Position numbers and translations under genes: made by a program. The notes under the pieces were generated by a model. It did not search any database, was not told the origin of the DNA, and saw nothing but the letters and a program-made list of their open reading frames with translations. DNA of 64,000 nt from Myxococcales bacterium (GTDB lineage Bacteria; UBA10199; 2-02-FULL-44-16; JAAZCA01): contig JAAZCA010000029.1 of assembly GCA_012513515.1 (NCBI GenBank), positions 169,812 to 233,811 on the forward strand, read 5' to 3'. This document shows positions 1 to 8,174 of the stretch, piece after piece; position 1 is the stretch's first letter; each line of letters opens with the position of its first letter.

Positions 1-320
1 GTTGAGGTTGAGGTTGAGGTTCAGCTTTAGGTTCGGGTTCGGGCTCAGGTTGAGGTTCTGGCCTTACGTCTTCAGATAAATTGTCCCCTTTGCTCCTGAG
101 AAAACCTGCGACAAGGTCGAGGGCGGAATTAGGTTCAGGTTTAGGTTTAGGTTCAGGTTTAGGTTCAGGTTTAGGTTCTGCTTCCGGCCCCAACTCTTCC
201 AACGAGTCATTTTTTTTGCTCCTGAGAAAATCTGCGACAAGATCGAGGGCGGAATTAGGTTGAGGTTGAGGTTGAGGTTGAGGTTGAGGTTGAGGTTGAG
301 GTTGAGGTTGAGGTTGAGAC
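1..320. repeat. Hexanucleotide tandem repeats (GGTTGA / GGTTTA / GGTTCA units)
   Basis: Two blocks of degenerate hexamers lie at about 131-178 and 254-318, with a third at 1-58. They encode the Gln-Pro and Glu/Lys-Pro runs of the overlapping minus-strand gene. The block near 254-318 is almost perfectly regular, which suggests recent expansion by slippage. A similar TTAAGG-type hexamer track appears in intergenic DNA near 40105-40135. Confidence 0.9.
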
Positions 321-655
321 TTGGAAATGCTCTCAGGCTTATCGGCACCCTTTAAAACCCCACATGAGGTCGCAGCAGAACCCACAGAGATAGAATTCTT
401 CATGAAATAATCGGCAGCGCTCATGCACTGTGTAAAGCTGAAGGGGGTAAGATAAAATCCGCTCTCTGTGCATATCCTCCCGCCGACGTACTGGTCTATC
501 TGCATTTCAGTGCACTGCTGCAGGTACTTCTTGCAGTCCTCTGACTTGGAGGGATCGATCCCGCGGGACTGTAGAGATGCCGCAGAACAGATTTGAAGTT
601 TTTTTTCCACTGTGGACATACTAACCCCCTCAAAAATGGAAATTTCCCCAGCCAT
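1..655 (-). CDS. Proline-rich repeat protein, C-terminus cut by window edge
   Basis: The reading frame is open to the left edge, so the C-terminus is missing. About 125 residues of ordinary sequence with several cysteines come first (for example in SEDCKKYLQQC and GRICTESG). They are followed by a Gln-Pro run coded by tandem CAACCT hexamers, a module reading NSALDLVADFLRSK, a Glu/Lys-Pro run, a second copy of the module (NSALDLVAGFLRSK), and more Pro-rich repeats to the edge. The start at 655 has AAGGA five bases upstream; an in-frame ATG at 619 preceded by GAGGGG is an equal alternative. No signal peptide is visible. I do not recognise the family. The hexamer repeats can change in number without shifting the frame. 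Confidence 0.7.
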   Translation of the reverse strand, partial: MAGEISIFEGVSMSTVEKKLQICSAASLQSRGIDPSKSEDCKKYLQQCTEMQIDQYVGGRICTESGFYLTPFSFTQCMSAADYFMKNSISVGSAATSCGVLKGADKPESISKSQPQPQPQPQPQPQPQPQPQPNSALDLVADFLRSKKNDSLEELGPEAEPKPEPKPEPKPKPEPNSALDLVAGFLRSKGDNLSEDVRPEPQPEPEPEPKAEPQPQPQ

Positions 656-735
656 TATCGTCCTTCCCTGGGAAATGTTGCTAAATTTGGAAATTGTAAA
701 CAAATCGGATCCTCAAAGATAACCAACTGATAAAT

Positions 736-772
736 AAACAAAAACGCGGATCGAGCTCTTCCTCGAACCGCG
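736..772 (-). terminator. Rho-independent terminator after tRNA-Met
   Basis: Arms 745-755 and 762-772 pair over 11 positions with one A/A mismatch and a 6-base loop. On the minus strand the hairpin is followed by a T-rich tract (736-744). It lies just downstream of the tRNA-Met gene. Confidence 0.8.
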
Positions 773-777
773 TCTTG

Positions 778-851
778 TGGCGGAGGACGGGATCGAACCG
801 TCGACCTAGGGGTTATGAATCCCTCGCTCTCACCAACTGAGCTACCCCGCC
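778..851 (-). tRNA. tRNA-Met (CAT), elongator type
   Basis: A complete cloverleaf reads on the minus strand: acceptor GGCGGGG with CTCCGCC, D-arm with AGTTGG, anticodon loop TTCATAA and T-loop TTCGATC. The anticodon is CAT. The three consecutive G-C pairs next to the loop that mark initiators are not in register, and the closing 31-39 pair is A/C, so an elongator Met (or lysidine-modified Ile2) is more likely. No CCA is encoded. Confidence 0.85.
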
Positions 852-913
852 ATAATTCCCAAAAAAGTGCGCCGCATATGCCATAACCGATCTTTTTACG
901 CAAGATGTATTGA

Positions 914-1318
914 TCAGAGGACTCCTTTGCAAATAGAGAAGACCCACTTCGCGTCATCGAATGCCTGTTTGGCATCCTCTTCCTTGTAAAATTCCGAGGG
1001 AGTAAGGTCTTCGCTCCCGTAAAAAGCCAGCTCTCTATCGCGGCGAAGGTTCCTTGAAACCCTCCCCAACTGGGCGACGTGGGGCTTTACCGAAGCCGGA
1101 AGGGCCGCAGCGGCATTCGCAAGAATGTCGCTGACATCGTGAAGCCTCGGAACTTCTACATTGGCGACACGAAGCAGCCCCTTCATGCAAAGCTCCACGA
1201 TCTCCTGCGCCTCCCTTACAACATCGGCATAACTCTGCCGCTGCATCAGGACTTCAAGTGCTGCAAGCCTGTGGCCCGCCCTAGATATGTAGTCCGCAGC
1301 GAGGCTTTTGTTTCTCAT
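914..1318 (-). CDS. HEPN-domain protein of an MNT/HEPN toxin-antitoxin pair
   Basis: A 134-residue all-helical protein typical of minimal HEPN partners of MNT nucleotidyltransferases. The start at 1318 is chosen because GGAGGT lies immediately upstream and it sits one base after the stop of the upstream gene; a longer frame to 1378 would overlap that gene. Near the C-terminus the region R93-D-R-E-L-A98-F-Y100 aligns with the RX4HXY nuclease/AMPylation motif, but alanine replaces the histidine. In characterised pairs HEPN is an RNase toxin and MNT neutralises it by AMPylating the motif tyrosine. Here the tyrosine is kept and the histidine is not, so RNase activity is uncertain. Confidence 0.75.
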   Translation of the reverse strand: MRNKSLAADYISRAGHRLAALEVLMQRQSYADVVREAQEIVELCMKGLLRVANVEVPRLHDVSDILANAAAALPASVKPHVAQLGRVSRNLRRDRELAFYGSEDLTPSEFYKEEDAKQAFDDAKWVFSICKGVL

Positions 1319-1319
1319 A

Positions 1320-1892
1320 TTACCTCCAGATCCAATAAGAATGCCCGTTGGATGTGTATCTTCTGACGCGCCCCTCATCGATCAACTCCTTTATCTTCTT
1401 GAAGAGATCGGTCAAGGCGCTCCCGCTCTCATATAAAATTCGTCCGGCAGTGGCGACCTCAAGCCAGAGGCCGCCCGCCCGCTCCGCATCATCTGGAATA
1501 TTTACAAAGTGTGGATTCAGTGTTGCACCCTCATACCAGATGACGTTGTCGTCCCACCACTTGTAAAGACTTCTCTCAATCGGAGTCCCCCTGTTAAGAA
1601 CTATGAGGAGATCGATATCGGAGGCTGAAGTAGCATCGCCGGTGGCGTACGACCCGAAGAGGGCCGTCCCGCAAAGGGTGGGACCAAAGTGTTTTTTTAA
1701 CTGCAGGGAGAGGGCTCTTAAGTCCTCGAAAAAGGCCGGTTCCGGGTCTTGGACTTTCGCCTTCAAACCATCAGCAAGCAGCGAAACACAGAGCTGATTT
1801 AATGAGAGCTTTTTAGACCTCGCCATGGCAGATAGGGATTCGTGCATATCTGCTGGAATTCTAAGAACAAATTTCCCTGAACGCGAAGACAT
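1320..1892 (-). CDS. RHH-MNT fusion: DNA-binding domain plus minimal nucleotidyltransferase antitoxin
   Basis: A 190-residue protein. Residues 6-43 (FVLRIPADMHESLSAMARSK onward) look like the ribbon-helix-helix DNA-binding module found at the end of HicB-type antitoxins. Residues about 70-155 form an MNT-type nucleotidyltransferase with G80-S81 in the GSYATG loop and the D92-x-D94 pair in SDIDLLIV; I see no clear third carboxylate. The stop is one base before the HEPN start, so the two are translationally linked. The fused RHH suggests that the antitoxin represses its own operon, and a palindrome covers its start codon. Canonical MNT antitoxins are about 100 residues and lack such a domain. 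Confidence 0.75.
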   Translation of the reverse strand: MSSRSGKFVLRIPADMHESLSAMARSKKLSLNQLCVSLLADGLKAKVQDPEPAFFEDLRALSLQLKKHFGPTLCGTALFGSYATGDATSASDIDLLIVLNRGTPIERSLYKWWDDNVIWYEGATLNPHFVNIPDDAERAGGLWLEVATAGRILYESGSALTDLFKKIKELIDEGRVRRYTSNGHSYWIWR

Positions 1893-1909
1893 GGTACTAT
1901 AGTACTATG
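1890..1909 (-). promoter_or_regulatory. Palindromic operator overlapping the start codon of the RHH-MNT gene
   Basis: A 20-base inverted repeat with 9 of 10 pairs complementary; the inner 12 bases GTACTATAGTAC are perfect. It spans the predicted -10 element and the ATG at 1890-1892. An RHH dimer produced by this operon is the obvious candidate ligand (inference). Confidence 0.6.
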
Positions 1910-1927
1910 CCAGGTATCGGTGGTCAA
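1899..1927 (-). promoter_or_regulatory. Sigma70-like promoter of the MNT/HEPN operon
   Basis: TTGACC (1922-1927) is separated by 17 bases from TACTAT (1899-1904) on the minus strand. Initiation about seven bases downstream would fall on the A of the ATG, giving a leaderless or nearly leaderless mRNA, in line with the absence of a Shine-Dalgarno sequence. Confidence 0.5.
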
Positions 1928-1960
1928 GGATCTCGATTGATTTCGGCTTATGACAGCGAG

Positions 1961-2060
1961 TTACTTTGCTCCGTCTGATGGTTTTACTTTGCTCCGTCTG
2001 ATGGTTTTATCAAAAATAACAGTGGGTTAGTTTGCTCCGTCCGATAATTTCGTCTGATGA
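1961..2060. repeat. Tandem repeats, possible IS21-type end remnant
   Basis: A 23-base unit, TTACTTTGCTCCGTCTGATG plus GTT, occurs twice in direct tandem (1961-1983 and 1984-2006). A diverged third copy, TTAGTTTGCTCCGTCCGATA, follows at about 2027-2046, then a fragment CGTCTGATGATTTT. No ORF is present. IS21-family termini carry such multiple repeats, so this may be a leftover IS end; the family is a guess. Confidence 0.5.
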
Positions 2061-2072
2061 TTTTGACGATTT

Positions 2073-3179
2073 TTAGAAATCAAACCGGAATATTCTGGAC
2101 GAGGTGCTCTTCATGAAGAAGTCCCCTCCCTCATGGATGATGACGTATATGCTGTCCGAACCCTCCTTGCGGGGTAGAACTGCTAAGTCCACTATCGCGC
2201 CGGGAAGCTTCGGGGTCCGCGATTTTTCGACGAGCCCGAGCACCGGATCGGGCCTGAAAAAGACGACCATCGAATCCTTCACGTAGGGAGTTCTTCCGAC
2301 GATGCTGCGTATCGGCATCTCGTTTTGAACAACCGCCACAAGGATTCCATCCACAGCCTTCATAGCAACCGGAGGGATATCGAATATCGCTATCTCGCTC
2401 GATTCCTCGCCCATGACATTTCTCGATGACGCCGGAAGATAGTTGACGCTGCCCCCGAACTTTTCCGAACTCTTCCAGAAGCGTTTGAAGGATCTCTCTT
2501 CGCGCCTCATTATCTCAAGCGGTGAATAGCTCTTCTGCAGCAAGACGAAATGCTCCTCTCCCATCTCAGGCAGAATAAGAAAATCGTAAAGCGAAGCGAA
2601 GCGTGGCAACAGGAGTTTATCCCTCTTCTTTATTTTTTTGGATATCTCGATCGAATAAACAGGGCCGGAAAAATATTTTTGCCCGCTCCACCATTGCCCG
2701 TAAAGCCCATCCTGCTCTCCGCCGGAGATAGCGCGGAAGGACCAGGGAATTTCGCTTTTCACCACGCGGCATCCGGCGGAATCGTAATCGATAAGCATCG
2801 CTGTGGGTTTCCCGATTGTAATTGCGGTAACGACCGCCTCGTAATCTCCATCTCCATCGATATCGAATAAATCGAGGCGCGCCCCCTTAGCACCATTTTT
2901 GAAATTGCAGCTTGCGCTTCTGACGAAGGCACCATCCTTGAAATGTCCGATCTCAAGAAAATCCCTGTAAAGCAGAATTATTTCCTCATCCTTGTCGCCG
3001 TCGAGATCGCCGACTTCAAGCCCCCATGGCATTACATCCATGCGATCGGAGACCCAAGCGTAGGAAAGGACCCCAGCATCTGAGGACAGGGCTTTATCAA
3101 TGGCAAAAAGAGGTCTAAATGACGCGACGAGGGCGATGACGCAAAGAAATATCGTAAACAACGAAATATTTTTTTTCAT
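2073..3179 (-). CDS. Exported FG-GAP/VCBS-like repeat protein
   Basis: A 368-residue protein with a Sec signal peptide (MKKNISLFTIFLCVIALVAS onward, cleavage near residue 26). Calcium-loop motifs GDLDGDKDEEI and FDIDGDGDYEAVV lie around residues 57-67 and 104-116, typical of FG-GAP/VCBS beta-propeller repeats. The rest looks beta-rich and periplasmic. AGGTGG precedes the start, which lies two bases after the era stop, so it is the last gene of the mnmA-mtaB-rnc-era string. Similar repeats occur in surface and adhesion proteins; no function can be assigned. Confidence 0.7.
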   Translation of the reverse strand: MKKNISLFTIFLCVIALVASFRPLFAIDKALSSDAGVLSYAWVSDRMDVMPWGLEVGDLDGDKDEEIILLYRDFLEIGHFKDGAFVRSASCNFKNGAKGARLDLFDIDGDGDYEAVVTAITIGKPTAMLIDYDSAGCRVVKSEIPWSFRAISGGEQDGLYGQWWSGQKYFSGPVYSIEISKKIKKRDKLLLPRFASLYDFLILPEMGEEHFVLLQKSYSPLEIMRREERSFKRFWKSSEKFGGSVNYLPASSRNVMGEESSEIAIFDIPPVAMKAVDGILVAVVQNEMPIRSIVGRTPYVKDSMVVFFRPDPVLGLVEKSRTPKLPGAIVDLAVLPRKEGSDSIYVIIHEGGDFFMKSTSSRIFRFDF

Positions 3180-3181
3180 AT

Positions 3182-4093
3182 TCAGTCCACCTGATTGGTA
3201 TAACCGAACTTGCGAATTGAACCGGGGTCCTTCGTCCAGTTGTATTCCACTCTAACGAACAGCTGCAAAAAAACCTTTCCTCCGACCAACTCCTCTATCG
3301 CCTCGCGTGAACGGGATCCGATCTCCTTTATTCTCGTTCCGCCCTTGCCTATGACCATCCCTTTCTGCGAATCCTTCTCGACGATGATGGCGGCCTTGAT
3401 GCGAAAGATGGGATCATCTTCGGTGGCATCGGTAAACTCCTCTATCTCGACGGCCGCGGAATACGGAAGCTCCTGGTGCATCTGCAGGAAGAGCTGTTCG
3501 CGTATCAATTCGGCGACCAGAAAACGAACGGAGTGATCGGTAAAAATATCGTCTGGAAAATATTTCGGGCCTTCCGGAAGTCGCCCCTTGATAGCCTCGA
3601 CGAGCTCACCCATCCCTATCTTCTGCAGAGCTGATATAACCATGAGCTCCTTTGCGCCCCACGCATCGCGATATTTCAAAATCTTCGTCTCGAGTTCGGC
3701 GTGCGAGACGAGGTCGGCCTTGTTGATGACGATGAGAGCCCTCTCACTCCCTATCCTCTCGAATAACCCCTTCTCGATCCCGTCCTCATCCACATGATTG
3801 GCAGGAATGAGAAGACATACGACATCAGCGTCGTTTATGACCGAATCGACTATATCGTTCATCGCCTCATTTAGAGGCTTGTGTGAGCGATGATACCCAG
3901 GGGTATCAAAAAAGATGATCTGTGAACCGGCATCGTTTAGAAGTCCTCTTATCCTGTGCCGCGTGGTCTGCGGCTTTTCGGTCACTATCGAAAGTCTCTC
4001 TCCCAATATCGCATTGATGAGTGTGGATTTCCCGGCGTTGGGTCTGCCTACGATCGCAACATATCCAGACTTGAAACCCTTTTCCTCGTTCAT
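3182..4093 (-). CDS. era: GTPase Era
   Basis: A 303-residue GTPase that binds the 3' end of 16S rRNA and acts in 30S maturation. G1 is GRPNAGKS (16-23), G2 includes TTRHR, G3 is DTPGYH (63-68) and G4 is NKAD (124-127). The C-terminal KH domain has the VIGKGGTRIKEIG loop. Length matches the family. It overlaps the rnc stop by four bases, the common rnc-era pairing, so the two are translationally coupled. Confidence 0.97.
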   Translation of the reverse strand: MNEEKGFKSGYVAIVGRPNAGKSTLINAILGERLSIVTEKPQTTRHRIRGLLNDAGSQIIFFDTPGYHRSHKPLNEAMNDIVDSVINDADVVCLLIPANHVDEDGIEKGLFERIGSERALIVINKADLVSHAELETKILKYRDAWGAKELMVISALQKIGMGELVEAIKGRLPEGPKYFPDDIFTDHSVRFLVAELIREQLFLQMHQELPYSAAVEIEEFTDATEDDPIFRIKAAIIVEKDSQKGMVIGKGGTRIKEIGSRSREAIEELVGGKVFLQLFVRVEYNWTKDPGSIRKFGYTNQVD

Positions 4094-4818
4094 AATTCTT
4101 CCTCTTCCGAAAACTCCAGCTTCTGCAGGGCTTTTCTTGCAGCCTCCTGCTCGGCGGATTTTTTATTGTGACCTTTTCCAACGCCGAATATTTCATCGTT
4201 GATGTACAGGTTTATTTCAAAAATTTTGCGGTGATCCGGCCCCGAGGTGCACATCAGACGGTACTTTGGAACCGTCTTGAAACGGGACTGGGAGACCTCC
4301 TGCAGCCTGGTCTTGTAATCCTTCACGAACCCGACCCCTCCCGCACGATCGAGAACCGAGTCGTAGAGCTTCGCTATGAGGTCGAAGGCCTTGCCGAATC
4401 CACGGTCGAGATAGACCGCACCGAGCACCGCCTCGAGTGCATCGGAAAGAAGAGAGTGCTTCTCCCTGCCGCCGGTCCCATCTTCCCCTTTTCCGAGATA
4501 CAAAAATTCGCCGAGTCCGATCTCCTTGGAGATCTCGGCGAGCTGCTCTTCATTTACTATCGCGGCGCGAAGCTTCGACAGCTCTCCCTCCGGATGATCG
4601 GGGAATCTTCTCATTAAAAGTGTGCTAACGCCAAGCTCCAAAACGGCATCGCCCAGATACTCGTAACGCTCGTTATGTTCAAGGGGGGAAAGCCTCAGCT
4701 CGTTCGTATAGGATTTGTGAGTAAGCGCGCGTTTGAGATAATCCCTGTGTCTGAACTTGTAGCCGAGTTTTTTTTCAAAAACTTTGAGTCTCTTTTTTTC
4801 CTGAGTGGTCAGATCCAT
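4090..4818 (-). CDS. rnc: Ribonuclease III
   Basis: A 242-residue double-strand-specific endoribonuclease for rRNA precursors and mRNA leaders. The RNase III signature NERYEYLGDAVL is at 49-60 with the second acidic site in the SDALEAVLGAVYLD region. A C-terminal dsRNA-binding domain (about 166-240) carries the GHNKKSAEQEAARKAL helix. The start overlaps mtaB by ten bases and the end overlaps era by four. The long imperfect stem in the pnp leader of this window is a plausible target. Confidence 0.97.
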   Translation of the reverse strand: MDLTTQEKKRLKVFEKKLGYKFRHRDYLKRALTHKSYTNELRLSPLEHNERYEYLGDAVLELGVSTLLMRRFPDHPEGELSKLRAAIVNEEQLAEISKEIGLGEFLYLGKGEDGTGGREKHSLLSDALEAVLGAVYLDRGFGKAFDLIAKLYDSVLDRAGGVGFVKDYKTRLQEVSQSRFKTVPKYRLMCTSGPDHRKIFEINLYINDEIFGVGKGHNKKSAEQEAARKALQKLEFSEEEEL

Positions 4819-6080
4819 TTTCCGAATATCCTCATTCCATCAACCCTGTTTATTTCGCCCGTTGCGAGCTCTCCATAGGAAGCTCCTGCGGAAGGCATCG
4901 TAACGGAAATCGCATTGTCTGAAAAGGCGGAAACGAAAGGCAGCCCTGCGGGGGGGGAGGTAACGATCAAGCCAAGCTTCGCACCAAGAAAACCTTTTAA
5001 AAAGTCCCTCCTTTTTTCCGCTGCGGATTTTCTCAAAGCTGCAGCCCTGCCTCGTACTTCATCCTTTGAAAGATGCCCGTCGATATCGCAGGCCTTTGTA
5101 CCCGATCTGAGGGAGAAAGGAAAGACGTGAAGCCCCGCGAAGGGAAGCGCCTCGATGCTCTCCATCGCAAGAAGATGATCCTCTTCACTTTCTCCCGGAA
5201 AACCGACAATGAGATCGCCCGTTATCGCTATGCCCGGAACCGCGCTGCGCAGAAGCTCCACCGCCTTAAAAATATCAGCGCGCCCATACCCCCTCGACAT
5301 CAACTTCAGCAGCGAATCGGAAAAACTCTGTATCGAGAGATGAATATGCCTGCAAAGCTTTGCGCCCGCAGAAAAGGCATCAGCGAGCCTGTCGTTTATC
5401 ATCGCAGGATGAAGAGAGCTGAGCCTGAATCTCGCAGCTATATCTGAGGAGATCAGCCTCTCTACAAGATCGTAAAGCCTCGCACCGCTTCGCGGACAGA
5501 GGTACTGCCCTATATCAATGCCGGTTATGACTATTTCAGAATGAAATCGAGAGAGAGATCTGGCGTTTTCAACAACTTCGTCCAAAGAAAGGCTGCGGCT
5601 CTTCCCACGCGCGGAAGGCACTATGCAATATGAACAGGTGCGGTCGCAGCCATCCTGAATTCTCATGAACGCCCTCGCCCTGGACTGGCGCATCCGCGAA
5701 TGACTTATCTCCAAAACCGGGCGGTTGATCTCAGCTATCCTGAAAATTTCCTCAAGAAGCCTTTTTCGATCGGATGTCCCGAATATCGCGTCTATCTCGG
5801 AGATGGCGCGCATTGACTCCGCCCCCACCTCTCCCGAACAGCCCGTCGCAAAAACCGCTGCATCCGGATTTCTTCTGCGCGCGCGACGAAGCATCTGGCG
5901 GGACTGCTGATCGGCGACAGCGGTCACCGTACAGGTGTTGACGACGTATATGTCGGCCTCTTCTTCGAATTCCACGACCTCCAGCCCGGCCTCCCTGCAG
6001 GATTGAAGAAGGGCCTCGGTATCGGTCCAGTTCGCCTTGCATCCCAGCGTTGCAAATGCGACCCGCTTCACAGGATCCAC
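4809..6080 (-). CDS. mtaB: tRNA t6A37 methylthiotransferase MtaB
   Basis: A 423-residue radical-SAM enzyme that methylthiolates t6A at position 37 of ANN-decoding tRNAs. The N-terminal UPF0004 domain has LGCKANWTDTEAL, NTCTV and ATGCSGE, which hold the three auxiliary cluster cysteines. The SAM cluster motif is CDRTCSYC. The C-terminus is TRAM-like. GCKAN and the short length favour MtaB over MiaB or RimO. Translation seems to start at GTG 6080, inside the end of mnmA (13-base overlap), placing two tRNA-modification genes in one transcript. Confidence 0.92.
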   Translation of the reverse strand: MDPVKRVAFATLGCKANWTDTEALLQSCREAGLEVVEFEEEADIYVVNTCTVTAVADQQSRQMLRRARRRNPDAAVFATGCSGEVGAESMRAISEIDAIFGTSDRKRLLEEIFRIAEINRPVLEISHSRMRQSRARAFMRIQDGCDRTCSYCIVPSARGKSRSLSLDEVVENARSLSRFHSEIVITGIDIGQYLCPRSGARLYDLVERLISSDIAARFRLSSLHPAMINDRLADAFSAGAKLCRHIHLSIQSFSDSLLKLMSRGYGRADIFKAVELLRSAVPGIAITGDLIVGFPGESEEDHLLAMESIEALPFAGLHVFPFSLRSGTKACDIDGHLSKDEVRGRAAALRKSAAEKRRDFLKGFLGAKLGLIVTSPPAGLPFVSAFSDNAISVTMPSAGASYGELATGEINRVDGMRIFGKWI

Positions 6081-7120
6081 CCCCCACCGATCACCTCATC
6101 GCCATCGTAGAAAACGGCAGCCTGCCCCGGAGCGACCCCCGAAACGGGCCTTTCAAAGGAGAGCTTCGCCGTTCCATCACCGGATTGAAAAAACCCTGCG
6201 CGCTCGCCGGCATGTGTGGAGCGAATTTTAACCAGAAGATCCTTTCCATTCGAAGGCTCCTCCACAACCCATGAGATATCCCTCACTGAAATCTCTTTTG
6301 TTTGCAGCTCTTCCTTGGAGCCGAGAACTATCCGATTGGAGGAAGTATCGATTTTTATCACATACTGGCGCTCGCCCACACCGAAGCCCAGACCGCGGCG
6401 CTGCCCTATCGTGTAGCGGTGAATTCCGCTGTGCCGCCCCAGAATTTTTCCGCTTGAATCAACAAAATCCCCCGCCCCGGCGCTTCCACCTGAGGGATGA
6501 GACTCCACAAAACTCGCGTAATCATCATCCGGAATAAAGCATATCTCCTGACTCTCCGGTTTCTCTCTGGTTATCAGCCCGTGATCGGAAGCGATCGCAC
6601 GAATCTCCGTCTTTTTCATTTCACCGATAGGAAATAATATCTTTGAAAGCTGTTCCTGTTTGAGCGTGAAAAGAAAATACGACTGATCCTTGACGAGATC
6701 CACTCCGCGAAGGAGGTGAAAGAATCCCCCTTCGCTGACTACCCTTGCGTAATGTCCGGTGGCGACGGCCTTAGCACCTATTCGATCCGCCTCCTCCAAA
6801 AGAGCGCCGAATTTCATGTGTTCATTGCAGAGTATGCACGGAGATGGAGTTCTCCCTGCGAGATATTCTTTCACAAAAGACGAAACGACCCTCTCTTCGA
6901 AAAGTTTTCGGAAATCCACTATATAGTGTTTGATCCCTATCTGTTCGCATATCCTTGCTGCATCCAGACGATCGCTCGATGAACAACAACTGGCTGACCC
7001 AGCCTTGCTGCAGGTCATCAGGTTCATCGAAACGCCCACGACCTCGTGACCGCCTATTTTCAAAAGCAGCGCTGCTACGGAGGAATCTACTCCACCGCTC
7101 ATTGCGGCAAGGACCTTCAC
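6068..7120 (-). CDS. mnmA: tRNA-specific 2-thiouridylase MnmA
   Basis: A 350-residue PP-loop enzyme that makes 2-thiouridine at the wobble position of Lys, Glu and Gln tRNAs. The PP-loop SGGVDSS is at 8-14. The catalytic cysteine is C98 in [11 protein letters not shown] and its persulfide partner is C194 in [11 protein letters not shown]. The position of E. coli Asp99 is occupied by C95, a variant seen in many bacteria. An extra Cys-rich stretch ([15 protein letters not shown], 36-50) sits in the N-terminal domain. The start overlaps the cysE stop by four bases. Confidence 0.95.
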   Translation of the reverse strand: MKVLAAMSGGVDSSVAALLLKIGGHEVVGVSMNLMTCSKAGSASCCSSSDRLDAARICEQIGIKHYIVDFRKLFEERVVSSFVKEYLAGRTPSPCILCNEHMKFGALLEEADRIGAKAVATGHYARVVSEGGFFHLLRGVDLVKDQSYFLFTLKQEQLSKILFPIGEMKKTEIRAIASDHGLITREKPESQEICFIPDDDYASFVESHPSGGSAGAGDFVDSSGKILGRHSGIHRYTIGQRRGLGFGVGERQYVIKIDTSSNRIVLGSKEELQTKEISVRDISWVVEEPSNGKDLLVKIRSTHAGERAGFFQSGDGTAKLSFERPVSGVAPGQAAVFYDGDEVIGGGWIL

Positions 7121-7788
7121 TGCGTCTTTCTCTCCACATCGATCAGCCTTCGTTCAAGCTCATCCACGCTCTTTCTAAGCCCCTGTATTGCATCGCCGAA
7201 CGGGTCAGGGAGTGTGGCATGCTGAAGGTCGAAGTGATAATCCCCCTCTTTCTTGATAATGGGATCCCTCCTGCGGATCACCTTGCCCGGTATGCCTACG
7301 ACGGTGGAAAATGGCGGAACGTCATTGATCACAACTGAAGAGCTTCCTATTCTGCTGTCATTTCCGATCGTAACTGGGCCGAGCACGATCGCCCCGGCGC
7401 CCACTATGACCCGGTCGTGGAGAGTCGGATGGCGCTTCCCCTTGCTCCAGCTCGTACCACCGAGAGTCACACCCTGATAAAGGGTGCAATCGTCGCCTAC
7501 CTCCACCGTCTCCCCGATTACGATCCCCATCCCGTGATCTATGAAGAAGCGCTTTCCGATCTTGGCACCTGGATGTATCTCTATTCCGGTTATCCATCTG
7601 GCAAAGTGCGAAATACATCTGCCAAAAAGTTTCAGATGATTATTCCACATCGCATGCGCTATGCGATATAGAACCAGAGCATGCAGCCCCGGATAACAGA
7701 GCACGATCTCAATCCTGGATCTGGCGGCTGGATCCCGGTCGAAGACCATGGCAAAATCGGATTTTATCGCCTGCATAAATTTTATCAT
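7117..7788 (-). CDS. cysE: Serine O-acetyltransferase CysE
   Basis: A 223-residue enzyme making O-acetylserine, the committed step to cysteine. A helical N-terminal part carries DRDPAA and ALVLYRIAH, followed by the left-handed beta-helix with hexapeptide repeats ([20 protein letters not shown], then [20 protein letters not shown]) and the catalytic DHG. The frame is open to 7980, but the start at 7788 is preferred: AGGAAGGG lies eight bases upstream and the family begins there. Cysteine supply next to the thiolation enzyme MnmA makes metabolic sense. The C-terminus has a short coiled-coil-like tail. Confidence 0.95.
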   Translation of the reverse strand: MIKFMQAIKSDFAMVFDRDPAARSRIEIVLCYPGLHALVLYRIAHAMWNNHLKLFGRCISHFARWITGIEIHPGAKIGKRFFIDHGMGIVIGETVEVGDDCTLYQGVTLGGTSWSKGKRHPTLHDRVIVGAGAIVLGPVTIGNDSRIGSSSVVINDVPPFSTVVGIPGKVIRRRDPIIKKEGDYHFDLQHATLPDPFGDAIQGLRKSVDELERRLIDVERKTQ

Positions 7789-7996
7789 TCTCAAAACCCT
7801 TCCTGAAAATATGCCCCGCAATGACTCTTGAAGGTCACCCCGGGGCCAGACTGCACTGATGCCTGTGCAGAAGCCAGCATCAGAAATAGTTACATTATGG
7901 TCGAAAAAGATGAAATCCAAAATCACAAAAATCTTCAGCCGAAATTCCTGATCGAAACGAAACATCGCTCTCTCAACCAAAAACAGCTTCCCTCGG

Positions 7997-8071
7997 TCGG
8001 GGCGACGAGATTTGAACTCGTGACCCCTTGCACCCCAAGCAAGTACTCTATCCAGGCTGAGCTACGCCCCG
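7997..8071 (-). tRNA. tRNA-Pro (GGG)
   Basis: Cloverleaf on the minus strand: acceptor CGGGGCG with CGCCCCG, D-loop AGCCTGG as in bacterial tRNA-Pro, anticodon stem CTTGC/GCAAG around loop TTGGGGT (anticodon GGG), T-arm ACGAG TTCAAAT CTCGT. It decodes CCC. No CCA is encoded. It lies upstream of cysE in the same direction. Confidence 0.93.
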
Positions 8072-8174
8072 ACCAAAAGAAGCTTCAATTCAGTTTTTAA
8101 AAAACGATATCTCATCTTCGATTCGCAAGCCACTAGTTACGAGTCACGGACTCTAACGGATCTCCGACAAAAAT

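Noticed and set aside
240-320. Regular short repeats considered as CRISPR
   Set aside because: Units are contiguous hexamers without spacers and encode a Gln-Pro run in a clear gene.
7789-7980. N-terminal extension of cysE
   Set aside because: The extra 64 residues do not resemble CysE and the codon at 7788 has a good Shine-Dalgarno.
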